Below the pieces are notes generated by a model. The model saw nothing but the letters and a program-made list of their open reading frames with translations. It was not told the origin of the DNA and ran no database searches. Below, in pieces: positions 33,396 through 44,992 of a stretch of DNA of 64,000 bases (positions are counted from its first letter, which is position 1; each line of letters opens with the position of its first letter). A program made the position numbers and the translations under genes. The stretch lies in NCBI GenBank assembly GCA_917880885.1, contig OU862910.1:20720710-20784709 (forward strand). The letters are read 5' to 3'. This stretch comes from Limnephilus marmoratus (lineage: Eukaryota; Arthropoda; Insecta; Trichoptera; Limnephilidae).

Positions 33396-33817
33396 AAAGC
33401 ATCACTGTAAGAATACTTTTTCATTTTTCATATACCTATAACAAACAATCATTTTTGTTTATTATAAGAACAATCGATGAAATTTGGTACCCGCCTAACA
33501 TAGGTAGGTTAATAATAATTAATAATAATAATAATTAATAATTAGATAATTAATTCTTGATTAGATTCAAAGTATTTGATTTTGTTTAGTGCCATAGGTG
33601 AGTAGGTACTTTAATTTTTTTATGAGAATATCTCACAAGAGTCTCAGCTGCCAGTGAGACTATGGCATCCCCGATTGGGGCATGTTGTGAGGTTGAAGAT
33701 ATAAAAACAAAAGAAATTACGGTGTTAGACCAAAGAGCTAATTTGTCCAATACCACCCGTCGAATTCCGATAATAAACGAAAATTTCGTAATTTTAAAAT
33801 CTAAATTTTGGGAAACA
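33396..33817. other. Unassigned sequence between hAT elements
   Basis: Low-complexity 'aataataattaataat' at about 33505-33545. A 66-codon frame at 33662-33862 runs into the next hAT end and is not recognised. Confidence 0.4.
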
Positions 33818-34259
33818 GTGATGGTCAGGCCCGGACTGGGACCATTTGGGGCCCTCCGCTAAAACCTGTAAAGGGGCCCCCTAACGTGGGGGGGGGTCAG
33901 AAAACGGGGGGACCTCCCCCGGATAATTTTTGAAAATTAGGTGCTTGAAAACAATGAAAACGCGTTTCTACGCTATATTGGCAACTATAAAGAAGGAGAA
34001 ATTCAGATAGGTTTTTATACGAATATTATGATTTTCGACTTTTGTTGACTTTATTATTTATTGAAATAAGAAATTCACAGTATTTTTAGGATACGTCAAA
34101 ATTATTTGTGTAGTAAAAATAATGACAAACGGATTTTAGGGATTAGAAAAATAATACCAACATTTAAAAAAAATCCTGTGTGTTTAACAGTTTACTATGT
34201 CGTATACTTGAATAGAAGGGGCTTAATTTAACTGAAATGATTCGACATTTTGCTTCCCT

Positions 34260-34820
34260 AGCCCTAAAGTAACAGTTTCTTTGTAAGCAACTCACTTGTT
34301 AAAGCTGCTTCATCTATTATTTTATTTTTGTCCAAATTATAAAATAAATCCCTCTCAACGTTAATAAAAAGCAGACTGGACATAAGGTCTTGACCTAAGG
34401 ACGACCGAAGTCGATTTTTGACGATTTTAAGTTTAGAAAAAACTCATTCACATGTGACTTGGGTACAAGGTATGGTAAAAACAAATTTATATACATATAC
34501 AGGTTGGTAAACAGTCCAGATTAAGTAATGACGTTATATAAATAAATGTAACATCATTGAGATTGAGTAAGTTCAACAGAGCAGAAAAACACTGGAAACA
34601 TTGTCTATTTTCAGAGCAGTAAGTGTCAGCATTTGTTTCCGCAGCCGTTGGGTCCAAATCGTCTTCTTCGTCACTGCATCTGTCTTCGTAGTTCTCAGTG
34701 GACTCTGCCCCTATGAAGTTGCTGTATTGTTGTGCAAACCGTCGCAGCTCTATCAACAGCCGACTTCTTTCAATTTTACACAGTTTAGAAACACTGTGCA
34801 GAGCTTCTGTGGGAAATGTT
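34260..34820 (-). pseudogene. hAT transposase C-terminal fragment, copy 2
   Basis: Reverse-strand relative of 26580-27090. The dimerisation segment remains recognisable between 34470 and 34300, but it is frameshifted and a 30-nt insertion lies near 34530. No catalytic core is present. Confidence 0.75.
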
Positions 34821-35605
34821 CGGACTTTCAAGATAAAGTCAAACTTTTTGGGGTCCAAGCAGGGCCGGATTAACCATGTCGGGGCCCCTAGGCAACGCAC
34901 GTCCAATCGCCTCCTTGTTCCCTTGATCAAATCCTTAACAATACTTTTAAAACTTTATTTTTTATTTTTCTCTGAATATAAAACATGTCAGTATATTGAG
35001 TATTGTGTCAAAATTTCAGATAAATCGGAGCAAAACTAACGAAGGTACAGCGTTTCAAGCGACCGGCCCTCATGCTCGATTCAAGTATATTTCGAGTATA
35101 AAAAATTGTAAATCGGTTTTCTCGCAAACAATATTTCTGAAGTTTGTGAACATCATAACTATCATAACTCACAATCTTGACTTGACTTGACTTGACCGAT
35201 GCGATGAGTTTTTTTACCATTTTATAATAACAAATTCACCGACATTTTTTAGCGAAAATCGCGTTTTTCACTTCACAATGCTGCCAAAAATAAAAATAAA
35301 AAAACGAAAAAAAACTTCCTCGGACTACCTAGGAAAACATATTACGTTGCTTGGTGCATGCAAATCGAATGTATAGTTTTTTTAATATATTGCCAACCAG
35401 GTTGAAAACGTGTTAAAAAAACTTTCGAGAAAAACGCTTTCAAAGTTTTGCTGAGGATAATTCAACATACAAACTGTTTAAAACGGTTTCATATGAAATG
35501 CTGTATCTCCATCAATTTTACCAATTTCCTCAAATAGTGAGAGCATTATTAACAAATGCATCTTTCAGAAAATGAATTAAAAATATTTTTTCGTAGTGTC
35601 CTTAA

Positions 35606-37738
35606 CCTTTTCCACTCTGACCATTTTTTCTCAAAACCGTTTAGCTACTCCGAACAAAAATGTTTGTTATATTTTGTGTTTAAAATGAAAATTTCCGTTC
35701 ATAACTTTTGCGGCACCCTATCGGATAATTCGTGTGACCATTAGTTGTTTGGTACATTTTGCATAAAATACTTGTTAAATCACACATTAAGTAACTAAAA
35801 GATAATACATTCGATTTCAATATGTTTTATTTGCATAATATCTTTTATTGCAGAGCAAAAATTTGTATAATACGGGTAAAATATACAGACAATCCAATGC
35901 AAATTCTTGGAGAAGTTCCTTTCTAATTGTCCTGTACCGCACGGCGGCTAATCCCTGACTACCTGGACCTGATTGGCTTAGGTTTTATGGGTAGTGGATG
36001 GTTTCTTATTTTGCATTGGTTACGTTATTTTAGGTTTAGACCCTCTTTCAGGGAACAAAAGATAGACCAGCCCACAACACATAAAATAGATAATAAGTTT
36101 GGCAAATATTCTACACGGTGTTTATAAGTTAGAGTATTGTACATATTATACATAATATAACACTGTCACATTTCATTATAAAAAAACTAACGATTCGGTC
36201 CAATGTTATTATAAATTTCTTACTTTATTTTACTAAGTCACCATCACTTATAGTTTTTTAGGGTATGATATTTTTCGAAGTATTCTCCCACACAAGGTGC
36301 AACTTTGTTTCCACAACTTTTACAGTGTTATATTGTTCGTTTTATTTGCCCTCCTTCTCTACTCGTATCATAATCAGAACCACTAATGTTTTTTTTTTAA
36401 AGTAGGAATCTGGCCGTTAGTGTATCCAGGAGAGGAGATGTGTGAATCCATCCCTCTCATTGCGCTGTAAGGCAATGGTTCGGTAGAGTCCGGTTGGAGA
36501 GATCAAAAGATCCCTCCCTCCCTCAACCAGTCTTTCCCGATTCGGCCCGCCACGTAGTAGATGGGCAAACGCATCTGTCACCGAGTCCTAGAAAAACCTC
36601 ATCCCCATGAACCCGGGCACCTCTGCTTAGTCACCAAACGTTGCGAACCACTTGGGGTGGTCTGTGGCAGAGACATTGGTTGTCCAATAAATGATTACCG
36701 GGGCGGCGGTACCCATTCCCACCTCCCTTCCTCCCTTCCTCCCTTCCCGTCTTCCTTTTCTTGTTTTTACACCTTCTCTATAATTTCCAACCAGCTGAAT
36801 AATTAGCCTATCCACAAATTGAAAATGGCTCATTGGTATTTCCAATAAAAAAATAATTTGTATATAATTTTTTATTTTTAACTTTATGAGTAAAACCTCA
36901 AATTGTAATATTTAAATAAAATTAAGACAATATAAGCGAAACTCAATCGAAAATCTGGAAACAGAAAAATCAGAAAAACATATTGACACCTCTGGGACCA
37001 GAGTTTCATTTTATTTAAAAATATTTGTTGTTGTGGTGTAGGTATTCGGTGTATAAGTAGACATTAAATTCCATTTTTTTTGCTGAATCAGAAAAGCTTG
37101 ACGGTGTGGGATTGATGGATGTTGAAGGTTGTTGCGGAATCACAATATATGTTCTATATCACAATCTTCGCTGAAATAAGCAAATCTCCTTCTTTTGAGT
37201 GGGATAATGTCACTTCCACTATCTGTATCACTTGGATCGTTACCGACTTCTTCACCATCACTTCGAAGTAAAACTATCGTTATGTTCTATGACGGTTAAT
37301 TAACTATATTTCTAGAAAACGTAAATTAGTAATTCTTTTACTTTCAATTACTAATAACAACTTCAATAGTTCCACAAAACGATAAAAGATGGTCACAAAA
37401 AGTGGGAGTAACTGCGGAGAACCGTCATAAACGCAGGATAACGACCGACTGTTCCGAAAATATTGGAAGAAAACAAATATTTCTTGTGTTAAAATGATGC
37501 ATCTATTTTTACATGAATATATCTAATTAACGGTAAATTTAAATGAAGAAATGTTGGTTTATCCAATATGTTGCGACAATTCTTTATAATTATCGGAAAT
37601 AATAGTTAGTAGAATGTCCTTAGGAAGATAGAAATTGGTGATTAAACTTATACCTGCGCCGGGCCAGAACCTCTGGCCGACGGAGCTGCCTACCAAAATC
37701 GTTTGGGCCAGAATGTGTGGCCTACGGAGTGGAAAAGG
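35606..37738. mobile_element. piggyBac-like element (2133 bp)
   Basis: TTAA at both ends (35602-35605 and 37739-37742) and 12-bp perfect termini 'ccttttccactc' and complement. Starting with CC next to TTAA is the piggyBac pattern. A reverse-strand stretch at about 37270-37140 encodes an acidic/basic segment, SDGEEVGNDPSDTDSGSDI then LKRRRFAYFSED, resembling the N-terminus of piggyBac transposases. The catalytic part is absent. An S1 copy lies inside. Confidence 0.82.
36400..36722 (-). repeat. SINE-like S1 copy
   Basis: Reverse-strand copy with 'tgtatccaggagaggagatg' (36420), the 'caaccagtctttcccgattc' block and the 5' end near 36722. It is missing the tail. Nested in the piggyBac-like element. 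Confidence 0.8.
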
Positions 37739-37830
37739 TTAAAGCCTTTTTTAGGATTTGTTCAAGGGAGGACCCCAGAGTCAGAGGCCCGTGTGAACTG
37801 AATCTTGTAAAATTACATCAACTTCACTAA

Positions 37831-37912
37831 GGGGGGGGGGAGGGGGGGGGGGGGGGGGGGTGTTCATTCGACTTTGCCGCCCGGGGCTTCTGACGGGTTT
37901 AGTCCGCCACTG
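37831..37912. mobile_element. Poly(G) tract and hAT right-end fragment
   Basis: About 30 G with one A, then 'ttagtccgccactg' at the edge, the complement of a 'cagtggcggactaa' hAT terminus. No left end with the flank 'cactttac' was found. The homopolymer length may be unreliable in the assembly. Confidence 0.45.
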
Positions 37913-38056
37913 CACTTTACCCTTCTCTAACTTCCAAATTTTTTTTTCTTTTTTCTACCAAAACGTAATTTTATTCATAATTAATCTGTTCTTTTACTAC
38001 GTTACAAAAGGTATGCCATCACCCCATTTAATAAAGAAAACGAATACAATACAATA

Positions 38057-38415
38057 AAATACAATAATCCTTTATTGCACATAAAAGGACACACACGTAT
38101 GTAGAAACAAAAATATATATTGTTAAAAAATTATTACAAAGAGCCGTCTTGTCACTAAAGTGATCTCTTCCAGACAACCTTTCCCAAAGAATTTTGGCAA
38201 GCAGACAGGTAGTGCATACTGAAGCTTGTACAATATTTATATTTTAAACATATAATTAGAAATAAAACAAAACAAATGCCAATGTAAACCACACACGGCA
38301 CCTTCAATCATTTCAGATACTAAGTAATGTTGCAACAAATAGAAGGAAAGAAAAGTAAAATACAACTATGATTATATATTTGTTTTAATATTTATAAATA
38401 TATATATATATATAT
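38057..38415 (-). mobile_element. LINE 3' end, lepidopteran-like tail
   Basis: On the + strand it begins with 'caataatcctttattgcaca' and includes 'actaaagtgatctcttccag', a phrase I recall from CR1/jockey-type LINE ends in moth genomes. It is non-coding. The 5' limit merges with AT repeats at about 38395-38415. Confidence 0.5.
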
Positions 38416-38419
38416 ATTT

Positions 38420-39227
38420 ATATTATAAATATTTAGGATGCCCGCAATCAAATAGATTAGATCACACTAGTATTAAAAATGATATTAGGATTAAATTTCA
38501 AACTAGGATCAGAAAAATTTTAAAATGCAATCTATCTGCTAAAAATTTAGTAAAAGCAATAAATACTTGGGCAATACCTCTATTAACGTACTCATTTGGC
38601 AAAATTAAATGGTCCAATACAGATTTAGATAGCTTAGAACGATTAATTAGAACTACGTTAACAAAGTTTAATTGCCATCATCCAAATTCAGCTATAGAAC
38701 GTATTAATTTACCTAGAAATTTAGGAGGTAGAGGTGTAGTCAAAATAACATCTTTGAAACACAATCAGGTAGAAATGCTTAGAAATTTTTTCCATAGGAA
38801 AGCTAATAGCTCAGAAATGCACAAAATAATTTGCAAGGCAGATAGAAACATTACTCCATTAAATTTATATGACGAGAATGCCAACATTCTTATAAATACT
38901 AACCAGGAATTATTGATTCCTGGTCAAATAAAATTATTCATGCAAAACACTTCAATTATCTCAACCAAACGTATGTTGACAAACTTTCGTCAAACAAATG
39001 GTTGAGTATTGGAGAGTTGAGCGCAGAAATAGAAGGATTTATGCTTGCCATTCAAGATAGAGTCATTAATACTAAAAATTATAGAAAGCATATAATCAAA
39101 GATATAAATCAAATTGATGATTTATGTAGAAAATGTTTGGCTTTTCCCGAAACTATAGAACATATTATATCGGGATGTTCTATATTAGCGCCGTCCGAGT
39201 ATACATTTAGGCACAATCAGGTTTTAA
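38420..39227 (+). pseudogene. R4-like element, RT thumb to CCHC knuckle
   Basis: 5'-truncated R4-like copy beginning within the RT C-terminal region, near-identical to the complement of 1950-2600. It encodes AINTWAIPLLTYSFG, then a knuckle with Cys-Cys-His-Cys spacing (LCRKC...HIISGC, 39118-39180). A 1-nt deletion near 38915 breaks the frame. The frame is then cut at a TTAA (39224-39227) by the next element and resumes at 43172. Confidence 0.85.
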
Positions 39228-39766
39228 CCTTTCCCATACCATGCTAAAAATACCCTCGACAAACCGTCTTGTAACACAGCGTTACTCTATGGGATTTGGA
39301 AATTATTTCAGGTTTTTTGTAAAAATATTGTGGTGAATATTTTTAATTTGGCTTATATTAATTTATTGTAAGAAAAAAATATTGATTGTGTGCCCTAAAA
39401 CTGAAATATTAAAAAAATAATCATTCATAATAAATAATCAAATATTATTTGAAACGCCCAACAAGGCGGGCCGGCTGTGACAGCGACCACCCAGGGTCAC
39501 GTTAGCCTCCAGAATAGTAGCATTGTTTCAGAAAGCCACATGTGGAATGCGCTAGGTACTAGTAAGGGCTGACACCGACCTACTATCATTTTTTAAATAC
39601 ATTTACATAAATACTTTATCGTAAAGAGCTTTTTATGTTTGCTGATCTAAGTTAATACCAGATAAAATGGTTTTAACACTAGTTGCATAGAGATATAGAT
39701 TACAATAAAAATACAATACTTAAAGAACACTCGAATTTTAAATTTTTGTTACAGTTTTACGCGAAA

Positions 39767-40200
39767 GCAAACCACGAAAAAAAAATTATAATTATTTTCA
39801 AGTGAAAAACTTCTTTAACACCATTGTGATTTGAAACTGGATGAAACGAAAAAGCGACACTAAAAAAAACAATAAGCAAACCACGAAAAAAACAATTTTA
39901 TTATTATTTCGAACTGAAAAACTTCTTAAGCACCGTAGTGATTTGAAACTGGATGAAATGAAAAAGCGACACTAAAAAAAACAATAAGCAAACCAAGAAA
40001 AAATATCTTATATTTACTTTGAAGTGAAAACTTCTTTAGCACCGTAGTGATTTGAAACTGGATGAAACGAAAAAGCGACACTAAAAAAAAACAATAAGCA
40101 AACCAAGAAAAAAAAAAGTTATAATTACTTAGAAGTGAAAACTTCTTTAGCACCGTAGTGATTTGAAACTGGATGAAACGAAAAAGCGACACTAAAAAGA
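39767..40200. repeat. Tandem array, ~110-bp unit, four copies
   Basis: Units start at 39767, 39875, 39988 and 40098, each beginning 'gcaaaccacg' or 'gcaaaccaag' and containing 'tgatttgaaactggatgaa' and 'gaaaaagcgacact'. A reverse-strand open frame through it simply repeats the unit. Confidence 0.9.
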
Positions 40201-40744
40201 GACAAACACATGCATCTATATCATTTTTAGAGAATGGGTTAGAATAATCGGTCTCCTCTTTAAGCGGTGCTTCGTAGCCTTCCGACTCTTGTCTTCTTTA
40301 ATTTTCTGAAGGTTTCGCTTCTACCGGTGTGAACTCCCTTTTTTAAATACTCGTATGTTTTAACATTTTTGCGAAATTTATTTTTTATATCGATTTTTAG
40401 TGATAACTTTTAGGATAAAATTGACTTTTATGAGTGGAAATAGTTTACATAGTAAATAAAAAAACATTTATTTCACAGGAACATAACGACCAAAACCATT
40501 TAGGTAAAATGTTATTTTAACATTAATCCGATGTGTTTATCATAACAAAATATAGGTTAAAATGTAGATGTAAAAGATTTCTACAAAAAAGCAAAACAAA
40601 GACTTTGTTATTATATTTACCTACATATGTATTATGTAATGCATTCGTCTATAGTAAATCTACAATAAATCGTAAAATGGCGACCACACGTCATCTAGTA
40701 CTATACGAAACTATAAGAACTTAAGCTGTGGATACTGTAGTGCA

Positions 40745-41065
40745 GACATACAGATTTTTTTTACATTAGCTCCACACATGAGGCCCTGAGGAAAATAATT
40801 CGCTTTAGGGCCTATGTCATCTTTGGGGAAAGGTCTTTCTGCTGGAGAGGTCAAAAGGTCTCCCTCAACCAGTCTCTCCCGACCCGGCCAGTCACGCAGA
40901 GCCAGTTGGTAGGCAGACGTACCCGCCGCCAAGATCCGGAACCAAACCCACCCCATGAACCTGGGCACCCCTCCTAAGTCACCAAACGTAACAAACTACT
41001 TGAGGTCACTTGTGGCAGAAGTGTTGGTTGTCCAATAAATGGTTTTAGAGGTGGCGGCATGCCGT
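40745..41065 (-). repeat. SINE-like S1 copy
   Basis: Starts on the + strand with 'tttacattagctccacacat' and the tail stem, then 'caaccagtctctcccgaccc' and the 5' end near 41060 ('ccaataaatggtttt'). About 100 bp is missing next to the tail. Confidence 0.85.
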
Positions 41066-41884
41066 TATTATGAAAAATATGCATTTTAGAAGATGATCGA
41101 AATAGCAAGTTAAACAAAGACAGTGAGCGTTCTAAAATAGTAAAAATAATAAATAATTCCAAAAAATATATATTCTAAAAATCCTAACATTCATTGCAAA
41201 TTGTACCTTCAATTCATTGAAACCTAACCATTTATATTTATCGCTACTTCCTTCCATGTAATAATCATTTGTAAAGACGTCACTTTGCTACTGTTTCAAT
41301 GGAAAGAAAGTCCCTTTTTAAAATAATTATTTTATAGGGGTAGTTTTGGTAATAAAATAGGTAGGTAAGATTCTAAATATTGCACCCGACCCTCACAAAA
41401 GAGTTTTATGGTGGTGCAGTAATGTTTACAATCGTATTTCCGATGAAGTATTGTCTTCAATACCGAAACTACCCTCTGCAGCAGAGAGGATATACCACCA
41501 AAACCATTAAAAATTATTTATCTGTATATTTTTATTATTCTGTCTCTTGGCGTGGTCCGACTGAACGTATTTGATTCACTTGACCATGCCATGACTTCCT
41601 TGGCTATTATTCACTTCGCGTCATATCTTCCTTTTTGAATGCCCTAACTAAATAAGCGTACCTTTTAATCCCATCCATCAAGTACACTTGACGTGACTTT
41701 ATCACTAAACGGCGCTATAAAAAGGTGGAAATTATTATAATTTTTATCGGCCTTGTATCTCTTCCAGATCTCCATAAATTAACATGGCTCTACCTTTAAT
41801 GTAACTATTTGGTTTTACAACACATATATATCAGGAATCTCATGTCAACAATTATCCTTCCTTTGCCAGTTCAATGCCTTGCTT

Positions 41885-42351
41885 TTCAATTTGGGAGGCG
41901 GGTATGGGTGCCGCCGCCCCGGGAACCATTTTTTGGATAACCAACACCTCTGCCAAAGGTCACCCCAAGTAGTAAGCTACGTTTCGTGACTTAGTAGGGG
42001 TGCCCGGGTTCGTAGGTAGAGATTTGTCCTGGTTTTGGCGGCGGATGCATCTCCCTACCTACTGCATGGCAGGCCGGATCAGGAGAGAATGGTTGAGGGA
42101 GTCTCTTTGACTTCTCCAGCTGTACTCTCTCGGAACATCGCCTTATACCGCAGTGGAAGAGATGGATTCATACGTACTCCTGGACACAATGACACCTAGA
42201 TTCCTACCCACCCCTTATATCCTTTTCCTTCTCAGAACTTCCTATCCTTCCTTTCCTAAAAAACCCTCCACAGATCATCCCCAAGGATGACATAGGCCAT
42301 GAGGGGAATTATTTTCCTCAGGGCCTCCTGTGTGGAGCTATTGTAAAAAAA
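41885..42351 (+). repeat. SINE-like S1, most complete copy (467 bp)
   Basis: Reference copy of the family: 5' 'ttcaatttgggaggcgggta', middle 'catggcaggccggatcagga', 3' tail 'ccctccacagatcatcccc' with the stem 'gaggggaattattttcctc' and 'ctgtgtggagct', then poly(A). The last ~90 bp is shared with the LINE at 48767-48853. No coding capacity. No convincing A/B box was seen, so it may be a LINE-derived non-autonomous element and not a tRNA SINE. Confidence 0.9.
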
Positions 42352-43171
42352 GTACTGCATTGTCATTGTCTTAATCAAGTCTTCCACGAAGAGATTATTT
42401 GATAAAAATAAAATGAAATTAAACAAACATTTATTACTTCTTAACTAATGTGGCATGACCCTGCAAATAACCCAAAACCCATAAAACTAAACAAAAAATA
42501 TCCCCCGTCATCTGATTGTCTACAATCGTAACATTTTGTCGTTAATTTTAAGGAAATACGCAGAAAGGGATTAAAAAATGACTCTGGTTTGAGGATCAGG
42601 TGGTCGGTCGGCCGAATCTTCCGATGTGGTTCCTTATTTTTTTTGTGGCTCTTTTTTAATGAAAGCGGAATGTCAAGCAACCCAAATTTTTTTGCAGCAA
42701 GATATTTAATATTGTCATCTCTGTTTCCAGACATTTCAAATAAATGCACTAGAAAGCGACGACAAACGTATTATGATGTCAACTTTGAGAAGTAAAATAG
42801 TCTCTTCAGATAGGCAAAAGGTTTTAACGTTTTATATTACATCTCTTTTTGTCATACATCACTAAAAGGAGATCGTAATATTGGACGTAGGTTAATGAGG
42901 TTGGAATGAATTAATGTTTTGTCTTCTCTGTTATTCCCGTAGGAATTTAAAATTTGTTGTCTCATCTGACATAGAAATGTGTCGACTTTTAGGAAAACAT
43001 TTTTTATTATTTTATACAGAATCGTCACAATTTTTTAAATATTTTTTATGGATGCAAAAACATATTTCTTAGGAATACCTAAAACGTTGATTTAATGATT
43101 GAAGCATTTGAGGAGTTATTGATGTTTGAAAGAGCGTTGTAAACTAAAATCGCATCGTGGATCTGGGCGGG
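42352..43171. other. Interior of the TTAA element, no gene recognised
   Basis: A 102-codon reverse frame (42749-42441) with KKSHKKNKEPHRKIRP is not recognised. The rest is AT-rich with no domain. Confidence 0.35.
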
Positions 43172-43945
43172 TTAAAAATAATTCACCAAAGTTTGGTAAT
43201 TAAACATAACTTGATTGACTGCCGTAATATAGTACCATATTATGAATATGAACCAAATTCATTTATAGAAAATTAATTTTATAAAATATATTATGATAAA
43301 ACTATACTAACAGACAGAACAATTAGTCATAATAGACCTGATATAGTTTTACATGACAAAATTAAAAAAATAACTTATATCATTGATGTAGCTATTCCAA
43401 ATTCCTGTAATATTCAAAAAACTGTTTCTGAAAAAATAAGAAAATACACAGATTTAGGAAATGAGATTAAAAGAATTTGGCATTCTCGGACTATAAAAAT
43501 ATTACCATTTGTTATTTCGGCCACTGGCATAATACCTAGGAATCTGATTCAAAATTTAAGCATATTAGATTTGTCAAAGAATTTGTATATAAAAATGCAA
43601 AAAGCAGTAATTTTAAATACATGTAGGATTACAAAAGATTTTTTAAATATTTATATTGAGGGATCAGTAGGATTTATAGGTTCAATTAGAAATGCCACAG
43701 AGCCGAACCCTCTGATATGAAAATATCTGGAGTCGGTGAATTATATTCCCATTTGGTCTCTAGTAGGTTGACATGTTGTTCTTGTATTGTTTTGTATTTA
43801 TAATACTTATTTAGTGCAATTGCATAGCGTGGATTCACTAGATGATCATTTGGGGAAGTGTATGAAAGGGTTTAGTTTTTCCTTCTTTTTTTTTTTTTTT
43901 TGGGGGGGAAAATTTAACCCGGACATTTAAATCTGGTGCGTTCAA
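43172..43945 (+). pseudogene. R4-like restriction-like endonuclease domain and 3' UTR
   Basis: Continuation of 38420-39227. The frame reads KIIHQSLVIKHNL, VPYYEYEPNSFIEN, one in-frame stop, then FYKIYYDKTILTDRTI, NRPDIVLHDK (RPD at 43334-43342) and YIIDVAIPN, ending EPNPLI-stop at 43718-43720. RPD followed by an acidic residue is the core of the PD-(D/E)xK endonuclease that nicks the target in R2/R4-type elements. The 3' UTR runs to about 43945. Confidence 0.85.
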
Positions 43946-44641
43946 AGTTATTTTTTAATTATAGACTTTTTATTTATTGTTTGTGCATGATATGAACATT
44001 AGTTATTTATTGGGTTATAAGCTAATTATTATTATAATTTGTTGTTTTCTTTAATGCGTGTACCTAATGTTATTAACCTGTAAATGTTTCTAATAAAAAA
44101 AATGAAAACATCTTGAAAACTGACTTTTTCCGAAACTTCGTTGCTCACTAATTGAAGCAAGTCAGTTTTTCTCGGGACGCGGGGCCCCTAGCCGATGCGG
44201 GGCCCCTAGGCAGTTGCCTACTCTGCCTTAGGGATAATCCGGTACTGGGTCCAACCAAGAGCAATCCTGTAAAAACGTCTTTGTTTGCGCAAAATCTTTC
44301 TTCAATACTCATCCTCGCACAGTCTAAAATATCAAAATATACAATTTTGTAATGTTGAACTGTTGAAATAGAGTCTGTTTCTTCTTTTGATTTTTCACCA
44401 GGCATTATAACTACTAACAAGACAAAATTATTTTTTTTGTACGCTTTGTGGGGCCCCTTCGGGGCCCCCTCGCGCCAGGGGCCCTCCGCGATCGCGGACC
44501 TGCGGACCTGGCCAGTCCGGGCCTGGTGATGGTTATTGATTTCTAAAATTAGCATAGCATGTAGATCTGTCCTTTCCACTTATGATTAATTCATAAATTG
44601 TTTATATTGTGCAATAACAACAAAATACAATTGATCAACAC

Positions 44642-44992
44642 TATGCGTCCGATAATATCCATACTCCCCCTATCTTATCGTTTTAGTTATCATCGATTTG
44701 ACCCTATCGCTTTATACAAACGCAGAAAAATCTCTGATGCATTATTCTTACACAAAATCGTGAACTGCCTTGTTGATTCATCATATCTGTTAGAAAAAAT
44801 TGCATTTCGTTGCCCCAAACAAACACCAGATCGAACGACTTATTTAGAATACCACACAGTAAATCTAAATACGCGCAAAACTCTGTAATAAATAGTACGT
44901 GTCTGTGAAACTTACAATGCCTTACGAGATGTGGACATTTTCAACCATGACATGAAATCATATAAAATGCAGCTTAATAAATTAATAACTTA
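44642..44992 (+). pseudogene. LINE RT C-terminal fragment
   Basis: Encodes SYRFSYHRFDPIALYKRRKI and FLHKIVNCLVDS, typical of the region after the RT in jockey/CR1-like LINEs. A stop follows RKTL (about 44887). A second frame gives ALRDVDIFNHDMKSYKMQL, the usual LINE C-terminus, ending at about 44992. It is a 5'-truncated, frameshifted copy. Confidence 0.7.

Larger units (their letters stand above)
39228..43171. mobile_element. TTAA-targeting DNA element inserted in R4 (3944 bp)
   Basis: TTAA on both sides (39224-39227 and 43172-43175). Excising the segment and one TTAA joins the R4 frame exactly (...HNQV, then LKIIHQ...). Ends start CC and finish GG ('cctttcccataccatg' and 'gatctgggcggg') with only weak inverted similarity. 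The class is probably piggyBac-like; no transposase was recognised. It contains a ~110-bp tandem array and two S1 copies. Confidence 0.78.
34860..44247. mobile_element. hAT element, CAGGGCCGGATTA ends, containing many insertions
   Basis: Left end 'cagggccggattaacc' and right end 'ggataatccggtactg', flanked by 'ggtccaag' (34852-34859) and 'ggtccaac' (44248-44255), 7 of 8 matching. Subterminal 'cggggcccctagg' occurs at both ends in inverted orientation. Inside lie a piggyBac-like element, a LINE tail and a split R4 element. No transposase of its own was seen. Confidence 0.82.
33826..44525 (-). mobile_element. hAT element of the CAGGCCCGG family, expanded by nested insertions
   Basis: Left end 'caggcccggactgggacc' (33826) and right end 'ggccagtccgggcctg' (to 44525) with a perfect 8-bp duplication 'gtgatggt' (33818-33825 and 44526-44533). 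Its own sequence is 33826-34859 and 44248-44525. The left part is closely similar to 26042-27100 and the right to 27097-27175 joined to 30180-30301, so most of the transposase was deleted before or after insertion. Everything between 34860 and 44247 is a later insertion. Confidence 0.92.

Noticed and set aside
37831..37860. Poly(G) tract as a functional element
   Set aside because: Homopolymers of this kind are common at the ends of the hAT MITEs here and their length is unreliable; kept only as part of a hAT end.
39926..40192. Reverse-strand 88-codon frame with hydrophobic repeats resembling a membrane protein
   Set aside because: It is a translation of the ~110-bp tandem array.
44148..44579. 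143-codon reverse frame
   Set aside because: It runs across the ends of two nested hAT elements and their target duplications.
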